Source: Piromyces finnis
Lineage: Eukaryota > Neocallimastigomycota > Neocallimastigomycetes > Neocallimastigales > Neocallimastigaceae
Length of the DNA stretch: 64,000 bases
Assembly: GCA_002104945.1 (NCBI GenBank)
Contig: MCFH01000019.1
Coordinates: 404,501-468,500 of the forward strand
Reading direction: 5' to 3'
Shown: one piece after another, positions 37,393-48,511 of the stretch
Position numbering within the stretch: position 1 is the stretch's first letter
How the letters are laid out: every line of letters begins with the position of its first letter
Notes under the pieces: model-generated
Databases searched by the model: none
Seen by the model: the letters and a program-made list of their open reading frames with translations, nothing else
Told to the model about the DNA's origin: nothing
Made by a program: the position numbers and the translations under genes

Positions 37393-40300
37393 ACAAGTAG
37401 ATTATTATTAATAGAATTGATGCTTAAAGATTAACTTCTTTTGATAAAATTCATTGGAATGTATTAATAATATATTTAGATAATTGAATTGAATAATAAT
37501 ATAATAATATTATTTTCCAATAAAATAGTTGAAATTAAATGAACATTTTTTAATTAAATTTAATTTGTTAAAAAAATGTATGATACATCATTACGTCAAA
37601 TGAACTAATACATTAAATTTTAATTTCTGTATCTGCATCTTTATCGTACATAAATTGGTATTAATTTAAAGTTTATTAGATTTCTTTTATTGTCTAGCAT
37701 TTCTAATAATTATAATTATTAGAATTAGTTTTAAAAATGATAAACAATAATAGTTTCATTAACCATTACTATCACATATTATCTATATTATAATCTATAA
37801 TAATGTTATTATTTTTATTGTTATTTTTATCATTTTTAAAAATTTTCCCGTAATACCATTTTCTGTTTTATTAAATTTTAAAAAAGTAATAAATTATAAT
37901 GGCGGTAGTAACCACATTAACAATAACAATAACTAAACTATAAAGCAACAATTTATATTAGTACATGAACTAATTAAAATAATAAAATTATATTACTTAT
38001 TAATTTAGCGTAATTAATTAACTAAAAATAGAATTAAAATTTAATAATTAAATTTTAAAAAACAAACAAACAAACTAAAAATATAATAAATTAAATTAGA
38101 TTTTTTGACTAATATAATAGCATATACATTCTTTATTGCTTTTATACTTTAATTTTAGTTTATTTTATTAAATCTTTCCTTACTTTAAATGAAATAACAA
38201 TATTACTTTTACCACAATTAAATTTATTTTTGATGTGTTTTTTATTTTGGACCTTAATGAATTTATAAATCTTAAAAAATAAGAGTAAATTTCAATTATC
38301 AATTAAAAGTCCATATAAATTATTTTTTTTAAATTAAACTTTTATTTTTTTGAAAAATAGTATATATTATTATATATTAAAGGTATATAATTTTAAAAGT
38401 AAACTGTTTAATCAAACTTTTTATAAATGAATTGTTAAAACTTTTACAACAATTTTTAATTTGTGTTTAATTCGTTAATAACATATATAAACAAATTATT
38501 TCATCCTCTTTTTTTTTTTCTTCAAACCAAAGGTAGTTAAGGAAAAAAAACTTTTAATATAAAAGTTGTAAAATAAAAAAAAAATAAAGAAAAAAAATTG
38601 TAAAATAATTTAGTAATAAAATCTTAAAAAGATTAAATAAAAAGTCAAATAAAAAATAAGTATGTAATTGTTATTTTTAAAAATTAATAAAAAAAGATAA
38701 TATTTTAATTGTATTATATAAAAGATAACTATGATTTAGAGAAAATTATGATAATAATAAAAATATAAAATTAGTAATACAAATAGTATTTATATCTTTT
38801 TTTAACTATTCTCTTTAAAATATTTATAGAAATAGTATAGTTTAAATGAATATTTTAAATATAAAGTAGTATATTGTATAAATATAGTAAAAACTTAAAA
38901 TTCCTCAATATTTATAAAAGATAGAATATATTTTATTTTTTTTTTTCACTACACTTTGCAAATATTAAAATATAATAATAGAATATTTTCTAATAAAACT
39001 TTTCTATTTTTTATAAAATTATAGATTTTAATAGGCTATAAATATTTTTTTTTATAATTTTGAAACTATATATATATAAAATTAATACAAGGTAATTATT
39101 ATCATTTAAATATATTTAAAGAATAAAAGCAACAATAACAAAAAAAAAAGTTAGTCAGCTCTATACAATAATGTTTTTTTTAAAGATATGAATAATATTA
39201 TTTTAGATTGATAAATAATAATATTAATAATAATAGTAAGCGCTGGTAGTCATAAAAAAAAGTGCCATTTGATTAGATAAAAAAAAATTGAATAAAATAT
39301 TAATAATTAAAGTTACAAGATTATTAAATAAAGTCATGTGAAATATAATACAGAATAATTATTAAATGTTTGAAAAAATAAATTAAATAAAAAAAAAAAA
39401 ACATTTTTAATTAATTCATATTTGATATTTGATAGTATCATCAAACATTCAACATTTTGATAAAACTTTTAAAGTCAACAATATTGATATAATAAAAATA
39501 AAATAGAAATTTTATGAAGTATTTTTTATTAAGAATGGTTAAGAATGTTTCCTTTTTTTTTTTTCCTATTATATTAAAAAAGTGAATTTAAGATAATAAA
39601 GTTTATTAAATTAAAAATAAAAGTCAATATATATTAGAATATAATACTTTATAAAGTAATTCTAATACAAGTTTATTTTAAAAATTAATTTAAAAATAAT
39701 CAAAACAAAACTAAAACAAAAAAGTAAACTAGATAAATTATATAATAATACGTAATGTATGGAAACGTATATTATCTTAGTATTGTATTAGATAGTGAAT
39801 AAATAATAAAAAAAAAAGTAAAGGAGAGTGTTAATAAAGAAATATATTATTAAAACACTACACCAAAATAAGTAAACATATAAAATAATAAAAAATAAAC
39901 AATGATTTGAACGTGATAAAAAAATAATAGATGTATTAGAAAAGAAATAATAAGCAAAATAATTATAAAAAAAAATAAAAATTGTTTACATTAAGGAAAT
40001 TAAAAAGTGAAACGTTTTATAAACAAAAACGGTGACAACAATAAAAAAAAAAAAGAAAAGTTAGATATAAATATTAAAAATAAAATAGTAGATAGAGAGC
40101 AGTACTATTCATTAAATTGAAGAGTAGTTATATCATATCTATAAATATATAGTTATATATGTATAACTATGTTTTATTAAATGTACCATCCTTTTTTTAA
40201 TAAAAAAGTTATAATGGCAGAAATTTAATTATATATACAAGTAATGTTAAAAAGATAAAATTTAAAAAAGAATATCATTCAATATGTAATATTTTTTAAT

Positions 40301-41016
40301 AGTTAAATTTAATCGATGTCCTTAAAATATATAGAGTAAATGGAATTAAAATAGAATAATTATATATGGCGTCAGTATATTATGAAAATAAAAAATAATA
40401 TTAAAAGTTTAATAAGTTTAAATGAACATTCAATACCATTTTTTTTTTTTTTTGTATTGAATATAAAATAAGAATGTAAAAAAAAAAAAAAGATAATCAT
40501 ATATTATTTAATATAATTAAAAAGATAATTAATTAATATATAGTGGATCATATATCAAGAGTATAATCAAATTAAATTGAAAAATTAATATTATACATCA
40601 ATGTATTGCAATATATTATATTAATATACAGAAAATTAATTTAAGAATTTAAAGATTAAAATTAAAAAAATAAAGAAAAGAAATGAAAAAATAATTTATA
40701 AATTTTAAAAAAAAAAAAAATATATAAAAGGCACAAAATAGGCTGTAATTTTTAATTTTTTTTCTTTATTCTTAAAAATTTATTTTTTTTAAGTAATAAA
40801 AGAAAGAAATAAGAATCCAAAGAAATTACATTAACGACATTAAAATATATTGGGAAATAATATATATATAATAATAAACAAAAAGCAATATATAATAAAA
40901 GAAAACATTATTGTATATAGTTATTAGGAAAAAACAAATAAGCAAACATAAAATATCAATTAAATAGCAAATAATTTATATATATTAAAAATTTTTATAA
41001 TATTTAAATAAAAAAG

Positions 41017-43718
41017 ATGCTTCCATACATGAACAACAAGGACGACCATCACAGAAGATGTGCTACTGGTATTCTTCCACATCAACAACCAAGATGGCTC
41101 CCACCACCAGAAACCCTTCACCTCTGGAAGGAATTTGAAACCCCAGAACCAGCTGGTAAATATATATATATATTTTAATTAGGCCTTTTTTTAATATAAA
41201 TAAATTAAATTTAAATATTGATAAAATATGTATTATATTAATAATTTAAATTAAATATTTCATATAATTAATAGAAATTAAGGCTATTCAAAAGTCTTTC
41301 TTAAGACATGTTACTAAGACTTTTGCTAGAACTGCTTTCAACATGGATAACTTTGGTAGTTACCAAGGTACTGCTTACAGTTTACGTGATCGCCTTATCG
41401 ACAAATGGAATATTACCCAACAACACCACACTAGAGAAGATCCAAAGCGTGTTTACTATCTTTCCCTTGAATTCCTTCTTGGTCGTTCTCTTGATTCCTG
41501 CCTTTTAAGTTTAGGTGTTAAGGATATTTACAAGAAGGCTCTTGATGAATTAGGTTTCCGTCTTGAAGACCTTATTGGTGAAGAAGTTGATGCTGCCTTA
41601 GGTAACGGTGGTTTAGGTCGTTTAGCCGCCTGTTACATGGATTCTTTAGCTACCCTTGATTACCCAGCTTGGGGTTATGGTATCAGATACAACTACGGTA
41701 TCTTCAAGCAACTTATTGTTGATGGTTACCAAACTGAATTCCCAGATTACTGGTTGAATTTCGGTAATCCATGGGAAATTGAAAGATTAGATGTTTCCTA
41801 TGAAGTTCGTTTCCGTGGTTACGTTAACAAGGTTACTGAAGAAGATGGTACTATTTCCTACGTTTGGGAAGGTGGTGAAAAGGTTGTTGCCGTTGCTTAC
41901 GATGTTCCAATTCCAGGTTATGGTACTATGAACACCATTAACATTCGTTTATGGAGTGCTAAGCCAGCCAGAGAATTCGATTTCGCTATGTTCAATGATG
42001 GTAACTACGAAAAGGCTGTTGAAGAACAAAAGTCCGCTGAAAACATCACTTCTGTTCTTTATCCAAATGATAACCACATGGTTGGTAAGATTTTACGTTT
42101 GAAGCAACAATACTTCTTCGTTTGTGCTACCTTACAAGATGCTATTCGTCGTTTCAAGAAGACCAACCGTCCATGGTCTGACTTCCCATACCAAGTTTCT
42201 ATCCAACTTAACGATACTCACCCAACTCTTGGTATTCCAGAATTACAACGTATTTTAATTGATGAAGAAGGTCTCTCATGGGATGATGCTTGGGATATTG
42301 TTACCAAGACCTTCTCCTTCACTAACCACACCGTCTTACCAGAAGCCTTAGAACGTTGGGCTGTTCCATTAATTCAAGACTTACTTCCACGTCACATGAT
42401 GATTATCTTCGATATTAACCTCTTCTTCCTCCAAAAGGTCGAAAAGAAATTCCCAGGTGATCGTGACCGTCTCAGACGTATGTCTATCATTGAAGAAGGT
42501 CACCCACAAAACGTTCGTATGGCCTTCCTTGCCATCGTTGGTTCTCACACTGTTAATGGTGTCGCTGCCCTTCACTCTAACCTTATTAAGAACGATATCT
42601 TCCCAGATTTCGTTGAATTCTACGAAGGTAACAAGTTCACTAACGTTACTAATGGTATTACTCCACGTAGATGGCTCCACCAATGTAACCCAGCTCTTAG
42701 TGACTTCATTACTCAAAAGTTAGGTAGTGACAGTTGGGTTAAGGATCTTGAACAACTTAAGAAGTTAAAGGAATTCGCTGATGATGCTGCAGTCCAAAAG
42801 CAATGGATGGCTATTAAGCGTCAAAACAAGGTTCGTTTAGCCGATTACATTCATTCTATCACTTCTATTCAAGTTTCTCCAGATTCCCTCTTCGATATTC
42901 AAGTTAAGCGTATCCACGAATACAAGCGTCAATTCATGAACATTCTTGGTGTTATTCACCGTTACCTCAGACTTAAGAAGTTAACTCCAGAACAAAGAGC
43001 TAAGGAAGTTCCACGTTTAGTTGTTTTCGCTGGTAAGTCTGCTCCAGGTTACTTCATTGCCAAGTTAGTTATTAAGTTAATTAACTCTGTTGGTGAAGTT
43101 GTTAACAACGATCCAGAAATCGGTGATATCTTAAAGGTTGTTTTCATTCCAAACTACAACGTTTCTTTAGCTGAAATTATTATTCCAGCTAGTGATATTT
43201 CTCAACACATTTCTACTGCCGGTACTGAAGCTTCTGGTACTTCTAACATGAAGTTTGTCCTTAACGGTGGTATCATTCTTGGTACTGTTGATGGTGCTAA
43301 CATTGAAATTGGTGAAGAAATTGGTGAAGACAACATCTTCTTCTTTGGTGTTAAGGCCGATGAAGTTGAAGATATTCGTCACTTAAACCGTTACAGAAAG
43401 ATTGAAATGGACCCAGATCTCCGCAATGTCTTAGATGCCATTGAAAGAGGTACTTTCGGTGATCCAAAGATCTTCGAACCATTAGTTGCTACTTTAACTG
43501 TTGGTGGTGATTACTACTTAATCAGCAAGGACTTTGCCTCTTACATTGAAGCTCAAGCTGATTCTGATGAAGCTTACAAGGACAAGGTCGGATGGGCTAA
43601 GAAGTCTATTTTATGTACTGCTGGTATGTCTAAGTTCAGTAGTGACCGTTCTATTAACGAATACGCTGAAAGAATTTGGAAGATTAAGCCATGCACTGTT
43701 CCAGCTACATTAAACTAA
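41017..43718 (+). CDS. GPH1: Glycogen phosphorylase, 2 exons, 860 aa
   Basis: Exon 1 is 41017-41155 and exon 2 is 41275-43718, joined in phase across a 119-nt intron. The enzyme releases glucose-1-phosphate from storage glycogen using pyridoxal phosphate. Motifs in order: [90 protein letters not shown] and the PLP site [15 protein letters not shown], where Lys706 is the expected Schiff-base lysine. Length matches eukaryotic phosphorylases. The short exon 1 holds the N-terminal regulatory tail. Codon use (ggt, gtt, aag, caa, tac) is far less AT-rich than its neighbours, which suggests high expression. It is the only clearly metabolic carbohydrate enzyme in the window. Confidence 0.97.
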
Positions 43719-44414
43719 ATATCATAAATTAACTCTTTATACCATACGAATACCAAATTTATAAATTACGACAACTCTAACTACCTTTTTTTTAATTTTT
43801 TTTTAATTTTATATATATAAATTTATCCCAATATATTATAGTACAAAATTTACCATAATTTAATTATAATATAAATTCCACCCAAAAATTATAAAATAAA
43901 ATATTTTTTTTTATTTATTTGCGAAATGGTTATAAAACGATAAAAAAAGCAAAATACCAAAAAAAAAGGAAAAAAAAATATAAAAAATTTGTAAAATAAT
44001 TTATATAAATGAATAATTTTTAAAATGCAAAAAAAAAAAAAAATGGACAAATTTTACCAAATAGTAAAATAAAAAAAAATATAAAATATATAAAAAAAAA
44101 AGTTATTGTGTATAAGATTAATAAAATTTAATTTTTTATTAATTTTTAGTGTATATTTATCTATTATTTATTAAAAATATATTATGAAGAGGTATTTAAA
44201 ATGAAAAGGGTGGAAAGTATGTGTAGGTAAAATGTGATGAAATTTTAATTATTATAAAAATTATAAAATATATTAGAATGAGTTATAAAAAAGTGAGTGT
44301 AGTATAGATGTTGATTATATAGAATAGAGATTAAGTAAATTAAACTAGGTACTTGTGAAGTATTCTCTAAAATTTCATTGAAAGTCAATTACGATTATTA
44401 TACTTTAATAGAAT
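43719..44414. other. 3' flank of glycogen phosphorylase and left edge of the LINE array
   Basis: A/T-rich with poly(A) runs, no gene. Around 44380-44412 the sequence (gtcaattacgattattatac) closely resembles the 3' UTR of the LINE copies near 46842-46865, so a LINE-derived end probably lies here already. Confidence 0.5.
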
Positions 44415-44450
44415 CACACAGTACAAATTGCAGAGTTCATTGAACTTTTA
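44415..44450 (+). repeat. Left 36-bp direct repeat flanking the LINE array
   Basis: This stretch (starts cacacagtacaaattgcag) recurs at 50191-50225 with one difference near its end. After it, both sides continue with a similar ataattatttta segment, offset by about 11 nt. The pair brackets all three LINE copies and looks like a target-site duplication or a shared element end. Confidence 0.85.
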
Positions 44451-47040
44451 TGCAATTTAAATAATTATTTTATATTTATCCTTTGGTTTGCTTTTGGGTT
44501 TGTAATTCCAATAGTCCTATCAATAATAATGAATGATTCTAATAATGCTACAGATAATAATTCTTCCGGTAATACCACTTCAGATAATGATGCTTATGGT
44601 TTAAATTTTATTCTTAAATTATACAACCGTATTTGGGATGGAGACTTCCCCAACTCATGGAATGAATCCAGTATTGTTTCTATTCCTAAGAAGGGAGATT
44701 TGACAGATTGTGATAACTATCGAGGTATATCACTAATCAATAATGGTATTAAGTTGATTTCCAAAATTGTCACCACTAGAATCTCAGAATATGGTCTAAA
44801 GAATAATTTCATTAGACCTGAACAATTTGGTTTTCGAAAAAAGGAAGAAAGTATCAGTCTTTTCATTTCAATCCAAGAAATATGCCGTAGACGTCAATTA
44901 GATAATAAAGAGACATATTTGGCCTTTTTAGATCTCAGGAAAGCATACGATTCAGTCCCAATCGGTAATATTCTCCATAAATTAGATTGTTTAGGAATCC
45001 GAGGTAAGAGTTTACAATTCATCAAAAATTTATATTTAACATCTAAGGCTAATGTCAAATTAGATGGACAATTCTCGAAATCTTTTGATGTGAAGAAAGG
45101 AGTCCGTCAAGGATGCCCTCTTTCTCCTATTCTCTTTAATCTCTTTATTAATGATATATTTAAAGAGTGTGAAGATCTCGGAGTCAGTTTAGGTGACACT
45201 CGATGCTGTGGTGGACTTTTTGCAGATGATATGGTTATTTGTGCTCCAACAAGAGGATGCTTAAAAAAGATGCTTAGAAGAGTTAATGAATGGGCCTTGT
45301 ATAATGAAATGGAATTTGGTATCCAGAAGTGTTCAACGATGGTGATTCGTCCTGAATCAATAGAAAATCAGAACAAGAGAGATCCAACATTTTACTTAGC
45401 AGGACAACCCATTCCAACTACTGATTGTTATACTTATCTTGGTGTTCCATTTGATAAGAATCTGTCCCTTAAACCAGTTATTAAAGCTCTTAATAACAAG
45501 GTTTTGAAAGGACTTTTCTCAGTCAGTAAATTCTTAAGAAATCCTAATATTCCTATTCCCTTCAAAAAGCTAGTACTTAACTCACAAGTGATTAGCAGAG
45601 TTTCATACTTTGCACCATTACTTGGATCCAACAAAGCCAGGTCTAGGATTGCACAGAAGCATGTTAACAAAGGAATACGATGGGTTACCGGAGTTCATAA
45701 AGCTGTATCGTTTATATCTTTATACTCTATCTCAAAAGATTTGAATATTCCTCCATTGTCAGCCAAATGTGCATTAGCTCAGGTTAGATGTTTTAACAAA
45801 TGGAAAAACTCAAATTGTATTATCTCACACCTTGTCAATTACATTCCTAAATTTAGAAAATACACGTGGTGCAAATCAAGTAGGACACTTGATAAAAAAC
45901 TAAAGAAACATGGAGATGTTAAAGCAGTTAAAAACTTTTATTGGAAAGATCTCAAAGGGAATTCAATCAAAGCGCAATATTATGATGATAATAAGTTTAT
46001 TGATACTAAAGATTTTATTAAATTATGTTATGAGTACCCAGAGTTTGCCTATGGCTTCTACTGGCTATTGAAAGCAAGAAGCGGATACAAGTTGGATGCT
46101 AGAGTTGCCAAAGCTGCCAAATTTGTTGATCCAGTTTGTCCTAACTACTGTCCATGTTGCAAGTGTGGAGATCAAAGTATTAAACATTGGTTATTAGATT
46201 GTCCAACATTTAGAGATATCCGTATTAAACATTATGATTCCATAGTCCAGCTATTAAATTTTTTCAGTCAACGTAATTCCAATAGTCCTATCAATAATAA
46301 TGAAATTGATAATATCAGTAGAGATAGTAATAATATTAATAGTAATAGTAACAATAGTAATAATAACAATAGTAGTAATAGAAATAATAATATTAGTAAT
46401 GATAGCAATAGTGAAGATAATAATTCTAATTTAGATAGTAATTTAGTTAATGATAGTAATAGTTCTAATAATCCGGTGAATATTAATGTGTATGATTATT
46501 CTAGTGTGTGCAGTAAAATATTTAAATTCCTTCTTGGGGGAAGAAGTTTTAACAATATCAATTACAATTCAAGGGAATGGAAAGAACTTTGTAAGCGTCA
46601 GATTCAATCTGGTACTAATGAAGGAACACCATTCTTGACGGTAACCGCGGAACTTCTAACCAAAATCATGCCTTTTGCTATTGGCCAGCAATGGTCAATG
46701 TTCAAAAGGTTTGAAGCAACATCCAAGAGCGTCAATGCTGAAGAAACAGTAAGACAGGCCAGGAGGGCCAGCGCAACCAATGGAGATCATAATTTTGTCC
46801 CATGATAAAATTTTGATCTTTGGCTCGGTGTCCCATTGGAAGTCAAATACAATTATTATACTTTAGTATGATAGTGGCTTTCTTACTTTAATTAAAATTA
46901 CTAGAATACATTATACCCAATTTTTATTCATTTGTGTTTATTTAAACATATTTTTTTTATTTTTATTTTATTTTAATTTTTATATTTCATGTATTATAAT
47001 TTTAATTAAATTAATAATAAAGTTTAAAATATTTGATGCC

Positions 47041-47101
<61 letters not shown>
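44451..47101 (+). mobile_element. Non-LTR retrotransposon (LINE), copy 1, with 3' UTR and long poly(A)
   Basis: Contains a reverse transcriptase ORF (44529-46805), a 240-bp 3' UTR with an aataaa-like signal near 47020, and a pure A run at 47044-47101. No endonuclease domain precedes the RT, so the copy is probably 5'-truncated or uses an atypical 5' end. GC content is clearly above the flanking DNA. Confidence 0.93.
44529..46805 (+). CDS. LINE reverse transcriptase, 758 aa, intact frame
   Basis: Begins with an Asn-rich leader. The non-LTR RT domain then follows: NESSIVSIPKKGD, CDNYRGISLIN, RPEQFGFRK, LAFLDLRKAYDSV, GVRQGCPLSPILFNLFINDI and the catalytic box FADD (Asp233, Asp234). A thumb region follows, then a C-terminal Cys/His cluster typical of LINE ORFs (CPNYCPCCKCGDQSIKHWLLDCP core, about residues 537-560). 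After that come a long Asn/Ser-rich spacer and a conserved tail (MPFAIGQQWSMFKRFEATSK). No apurinic endonuclease or restriction-like endonuclease domain is seen. The leader (44504-44536) repeats about 33 nt of the element's own Asn-rich spacer (from 46275), so the 5' end may be rearranged. Family assignment to RT is certain; mobility is not. Confidence 0.92.
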   Translation: MNDSNNATDNNSSGNTTSDNDAYGLNFILKLYNRIWDGDFPNSWNESSIVSIPKKGDLTDCDNYRGISLINNGIKLISKIVTTRISEYGLKNNFIRPEQFGFRKKEESISLFISIQEICRRRQLDNKETYLAFLDLRKAYDSVPIGNILHKLDCLGIRGKSLQFIKNLYLTSKANVKLDGQFSKSFDVKKGVRQGCPLSPILFNLFINDIFKECEDLGVSLGDTRCCGGLFADDMVICAPTRGCLKKMLRRVNEWALYNEMEFGIQKCSTMVIRPESIENQNKRDPTFYLAGQPIPTTDCYTYLGVPFDKNLSLKPVIKALNNKVLKGLFSVSKFLRNPNIPIPFKKLVLNSQVISRVSYFAPLLGSNKARSRIAQKHVNKGIRWVTGVHKAVSFISLYSISKDLNIPPLSAKCALAQVRCFNKWKNSNCIISHLVNYIPKFRKYTWCKSSRTLDKKLKKHGDVKAVKNFYWKDLKGNSIKAQYYDDNKFIDTKDFIKLCYEYPEFAYGFYWLLKARSGYKLDARVAKAAKFVDPVCPNYCPCCKCGDQSIKHWLLDCPTFRDIRIKHYDSIVQLLNFFSQRNSNSPINNNEIDNISRDSNNINSNSNNSNNNNSSNRNNNISNDSNSEDNNSNLDSNLVNDSNSSNNPVNINVYDYSSVCSKIFKFLLGGRSFNNINYNSREWKELCKRQIQSGTNEGTPFLTVTAELLTKIMPFAIGQQWSMFKRFEATSKSVNAEETVRQARRASATNGDHNFVP

Positions 47102-47105
<4 letters not shown>

Positions 47106-48511
47106 ATCTCAAAAGATTTGAATATTCCTCCATTGTCAGCCAAATGTGCATTAGTTCAGGTTAGATGTTTTAACAAATGGAAAAACTCAAATTGTATTAT
47201 CTCATACCTTGTCAATTACATTCATAAATTTAGAAAATACACGTGGTGCAAATCAAGTAGGACACTTGATAAAAAATTAAAGAAGCATGGAGATGTTAAA
47301 GCAGTTAAAAACTTTTATTGGAAAGATCTCAAAGGGAATTCAATCAAAGCGCAATATTATGATGATAATAAATTTATTGAAACTAAAGATTTTATTAAAT
47401 TATGTTATGAGTACCCAGAGTTTGCCTATGGCTTCTACTGGCTATTGAAAGCAAGAAGCGGATACAAGTTGGATGCTAGAGTTGCCAAAGCTGCTAAATT
47501 TGTTGATCCAGTTTGTCCTAACTACTGTCCATGTTGCAAGTGTGGAGATCAAAGTATTAAACATTGGTTATTAGATTGTCCAGCATTTAGAGATATCCGT
47601 ATTAAACATTATGATTCTATAGTCCATCTATTAAATTTTTTCAGTCAACGTAATTCCAATAGTCCTATCAATAATAATGAAAATGTTAATATCAGTAGAG
47701 ATAGCAATAACATTAATAGTAATAGTAACAATAGTAGTAATAATAATTACAATAGTAATAGTAATAATAGTAATAATAACAATAGTAATATTAACAATAA
47801 TAGTAGTAGAAATAATAATATTAGTAATGATATTAGTAATGATAGCAATAGTGAAGATAATAATTCTAATTTAGATAGTAATTTAGTTAATGATAGTAAT
47901 AGTTATAATAATCCGGTGAATATTAATGTGTATGATTATTCTAGTGTGTGCAGTAAAATATTTAAATTCCTTCTTGGGGGAAGAAGTTTTAATAATATCA
48001 ATTACAATTCAAGGGAATAGAAAGAACTTCGCAAGTGTCAGACTCAATCTGGGACAAACGAAGGAACACCATTCTTGACGGTAACCGCGGAACTTCTAAC
48101 CAAAATCATGCCTTTTGCTATTGGCCAGCAATGGTCAATGTTCAAAAGGTTTGAAGCAACATCCAAGAGCGTCAATGCTGAAGAAACAGTAAGACAGGCC
48201 AGGAGGGCCAGCGCAACCAATGGAGATCATAATTTTGTTCCATGATAAAATTTTGATCTTTGGCTCGGTGTCCCATTGGAAGTCAAATACAATTATTATA
48301 CTCTAGTATAATAGTGGCTTTCTTACTTTAATTAAAATTACTAGAATACATTATACCCAATTTTTATTTATTTGTGTTTATTTAAACATATTTTTTTTAT
48401 TTTATTTTTATTTTTAATTTTTTATATTACATGTATTATAATTTTAATTAAATTAATAATAAAGTTTAAAATATTTGATGCCGTTAAAAAAAAAAAAAAA
48501 AAAAAAAAAAA
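47102..48511 (+). pseudogene. LINE copy 2, 5'-truncated, with premature stop and poly(A)
   Basis: Starts directly after the poly(A) of copy 1, at the position matching 45724 of copy 1, so the RT domain is missing. The C-terminal Cys/His cluster and Asn-rich spacer are kept in frame (47118-48020). The spacer is longer than in copy 1 and a stop (TAG at 48018) interrupts the conserved tail. The 3' UTR is almost identical to copy 1 and ends in an A run at 48486-48511. Confidence 0.92.

Larger units (their letters stand above)
34426..41016. other. 6.6-kb AT desert without a supportable gene
   Basis: No frame in this stretch has recognisable content. It holds poly(A)/poly(T) runs, a (TAA)n tract at about 35525-35587, a 40-bp tandem repeat at 37281-37392 and scattered (TA)n. 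The 117-codon frame at 35330-35683 is poly-Leu translated from the triplet repeat. The last several hundred bases before 41017 must contain the glycogen phosphorylase promoter and 5' UTR. A non-coding RNA could be hidden here, but nothing in the sequence points to one. Confidence 0.6.

Noticed and set aside
42381-42716. Antisense frames inside glycogen phosphorylase
   Set aside because: The sense strand is a full-length, highly conserved enzyme; the frames are a by-product of its codon bias.
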